This document shows, one piece after another, positions 5,961 to 7,288 of a stretch of DNA of 7,288 nt (the stretch's first letter is position 1; each line of letters begins with the position of its first letter). The translations under genes were made by a program, and so were the position numbers. The DNA comes from Desulfobacteraceae bacterium (GTDB taxonomy: Bacteria; Desulfobacterota; DSM-4660; Desulfatiglandales; Desulfatiglandaceae), in the NCBI GenBank assembly GCA_030632525.1, contig DAOVUP010000068.1:1-7288 (forward strand), in the 5' to 3' direction. The notes beneath the pieces are model-generated. The model was not told the origin of the DNA. It worked only from the letters and a program-made list of their open reading frames with translations, and made no database searches.

Positions 5961-5988
5961 CAGGTTCCCTTTCATTTTATGGGAACTG
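5961..5988 (+). promoter_or_regulatory. Hairpin abutting the ligase ribosome binding site
   Basis: GTTCCC (5964-5969) pairs with GGGAAC (5981-5986) over an 11-nt loop, extended by CA/TG (5961-5962 with 5987-5988) past one bulged G. It ends directly before AAGGGG (5989-5994), the likely Shine-Dalgarno element 7 nt from ATG 6002. It could modulate translation or protect the message. No T-run follows, so it is not a terminator. Confidence 0.3.
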
Positions 5989-6001
5989 AAGGGGCGGAGC
6001 T

Positions 6002-7261
6002 ATGCCAACTGCGTTTTACGGGACTGAAAATTCAAGACCATTCCTGGCCGTAACCCGTTATGCCCTGTATGCCCTTCTTGTCTTCACACCTCTGGCTCTG
6101 GCATCTGTACAGGACTGGGCCGTTACCATAATACAGATGGTTACCCTGGTAGCTCTGACTGCTTTTTTGTTAGAGAAGTCACTGACATGGAACTGGAAAT
6201 GGATCAAAACCCCACTTGATAAACCGATAATTTTCCTGTTAATCCTGTCAATTCTGTCAACAGTTTTTTCCATGAATCGTCCCCGCAGCTTTTGGGCAAT
6301 CCTTCTGCTCATCAATTACGTTATCATTTTCTATCTGATTGTCCATACGGTTCGTACCAGGTCGGATTATCGCCACCTTCTATGGGTTATCATCTCTATG
6401 GGTGCATTCTTGTCTCTGTTCGGATTATTCAAGAAATATATGGGAAACCCCTTCCCGTGGTGGGATTACCACAATATCCCTGAAACTGCAGGGCACTTGA
6501 TCTCTACCTATGGCAACCGAAACCATCTAACAGGGTATCTGGAGATGGCCCTTCCCCTTGCTCTTGGGCTTATTTTGACCGGATACCGGGGTGTCAGGCT
6601 TTTTTTACTGATTGTCCTTTCAGCCTTGCTCCTGCTGGTATTGATGCTGGCTTTTTCAAGGGGGGGATGGGTTTCCGGTTCACTGGGCCTGATTTTTATG
6701 GGGCTTGTTTTAATGACCTCCCAGTATTTCAATAAAAAGAAAGTCCTTGTCGCCGTTATCGGTTGGGGGTTTATCCTGATTATGATCGTACTTTCAAGCA
6801 CTGCTATGGTGGAACGGCTCTTAACCTTAGAGGAGGTGGACAAAGGGAGTATTGCCGGACGTACAAAAATCTGGGGCGCCGTTGTGGAAATGATTGAGGA
6901 TTATCCGGTTTTGGGCGTCGGCCCCGGGAATTTCTCCACTGTTTTTACCCAGTATCATCCCCCTGCAGAGGACCGCCACTATTACGCACACAACGATTAT
7001 ATTCAATCCGCGGCAGAGATCGGACTTGCCTCAATCGTCATTATCGCCTGGATGATTGCGGCAGTCTATCGGCGGGGATTCATGAAACTGAAAAACCTGA
7101 GCCGGCTGGTACGGGGGCTTACCATAGGCGCCCTGTCTGGAATAACAGCTATCCTCGTTCACAGTATGGCTGATTTCAATCTCCATATTCCTGCCAATGC
7201 CCTGCTGTTCACGGTGCTTGTCGCCCTGGCCGTATGTCCTGTGCCGGTGGATAACCAATAA
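6002..7261 (+). CDS. O-antigen ligase / Wzy polymerase family membrane protein
   Basis: Polytopic inner-membrane glycan transferase of the Wzy_C (WaaL/Wzy) family, which joins lipid-linked glycan to an acceptor or to a growing chain on the periplasmic side. About 11-12 hydrophobic segments are visible (for example 18-36, 38-57, 75-90, 97-114, 125-143, 178-193, 198-218, 222-240, 248-266, 340-355, 372-388, 398-413). Family signatures are TYGNRNHLTGYLEM (169-182), the AFSRGGWVSG helix start (217-226, with R220), GRTKIW (286-291), YPVLGVGPGNF (301-311) and HNDYIQSAAEIG (330-341) in the large periplasmic loop. The ending is HSMADFNLHIPANA (387-400). By analogy with WaaL, R220, R287 and H330 are candidate functional residues. 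At 419 residues it is a normal family length. Ligase and polymerase cannot be told apart from sequence alone. The adjacent TPR gene and export genes favour a role in exopolysaccharide assembly. Confidence 0.88.
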   Translation: MPTAFYGTENSRPFLAVTRYALYALLVFTPLALASVQDWAVTIIQMVTLVALTAFLLEKSLTWNWKWIKTPLDKPIIFLLILSILSTVFSMNRPRSFWAILLLINYVIIFYLIVHTVRTRSDYRHLLWVIISMGAFLSLFGLFKKYMGNPFPWWDYHNIPETAGHLISTYGNRNHLTGYLEMALPLALGLILTGYRGVRLFLLIVLSALLLLVLMLAFSRGGWVSGSLGLIFMGLVLMTSQYFNKKKVLVAVIGWGFILIMIVLSSTAMVERLLTLEEVDKGSIAGRTKIWGAVVEMIEDYPVLGVGPGNFSTVFTQYHPPAEDRHYYAHNDYIQSAAEIGLASIVIIAWMIAAVYRRGFMKLKNLSRLVRGLTIGALSGITAILVHSMADFNLHIPANALLFTVLVALAVCPVPVDNQ

Positions 7262-7288
7262 CTATCCGACCAATTTAGCTACCCAATG

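Overview
This 7.3 kb window is part of an exopolysaccharide or capsule export and assembly locus, with all genes on the + strand. Moderate GC content, TTG start use, PATAN/DUF4388 and type II secretion ATPase-N-like modules, and repeats built from GC hairpins suggest a Desulfobacterota-type (former Deltaproteobacteria) genome. That placement is inference from style; no taxonomic marker gene is present.

Layout. Positions 11-187 hold a gene-free, MITE-like inverted-repeat element that ends just upstream of a candidate promoter (191-219). Three genes follow: an outer-membrane polysaccharide export (OPX/Wza-type) protein (264-1223), a Wzc-type inner-membrane chain-length/co-polymerase protein lacking a kinase domain (1335-2864), and a separate cytoplasmic BY-kinase (2875-4107) whose ribosome binding site overlaps the preceding stop codon. 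The 111-bp gap between the first two genes contains mutually exclusive hairpins followed by a T-tract, resembling an attenuator. A repeat-rich, gene-free stretch (4108-4364) separates this export module from a membrane-anchored TPR protein (4365-5921) and a Wzy/WaaL-family O-antigen ligase or polymerase (6002-7261). The last 27 bases show nothing interpretable.

How the genes work together. The Wzz/Wzc-like protein and its split kinase would form the inner-membrane co-polymerase, controlled by ATP-dependent tyrosine phosphorylation of the kinase's C-terminal tyrosine pairs. The OPX protein would conduct polymer through the periplasm and out. The ligase-family protein would polymerise the chain or transfer it to an acceptor, perhaps organised by the TPR protein. 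No glycosyltransferase, flippase or phosphatase is in the window.

The standout observation is the kinase. Between its Walker A' and Walker B motifs it carries an insertion of about 165 residues that reads as a PATAN/DUF4388 domain. That domain is itself interrupted by two 24-residue repeats with a 5-residue spacer, in the exact register of the c-di-GMP-binding MshEN (T2SSE_N) motif. This suggests a BY-kinase with a built-in sensory module, possibly linking c-di-GMP or another signal directly to polysaccharide export. Several expected ligand-contact positions are substituted, so the ligand remains open.
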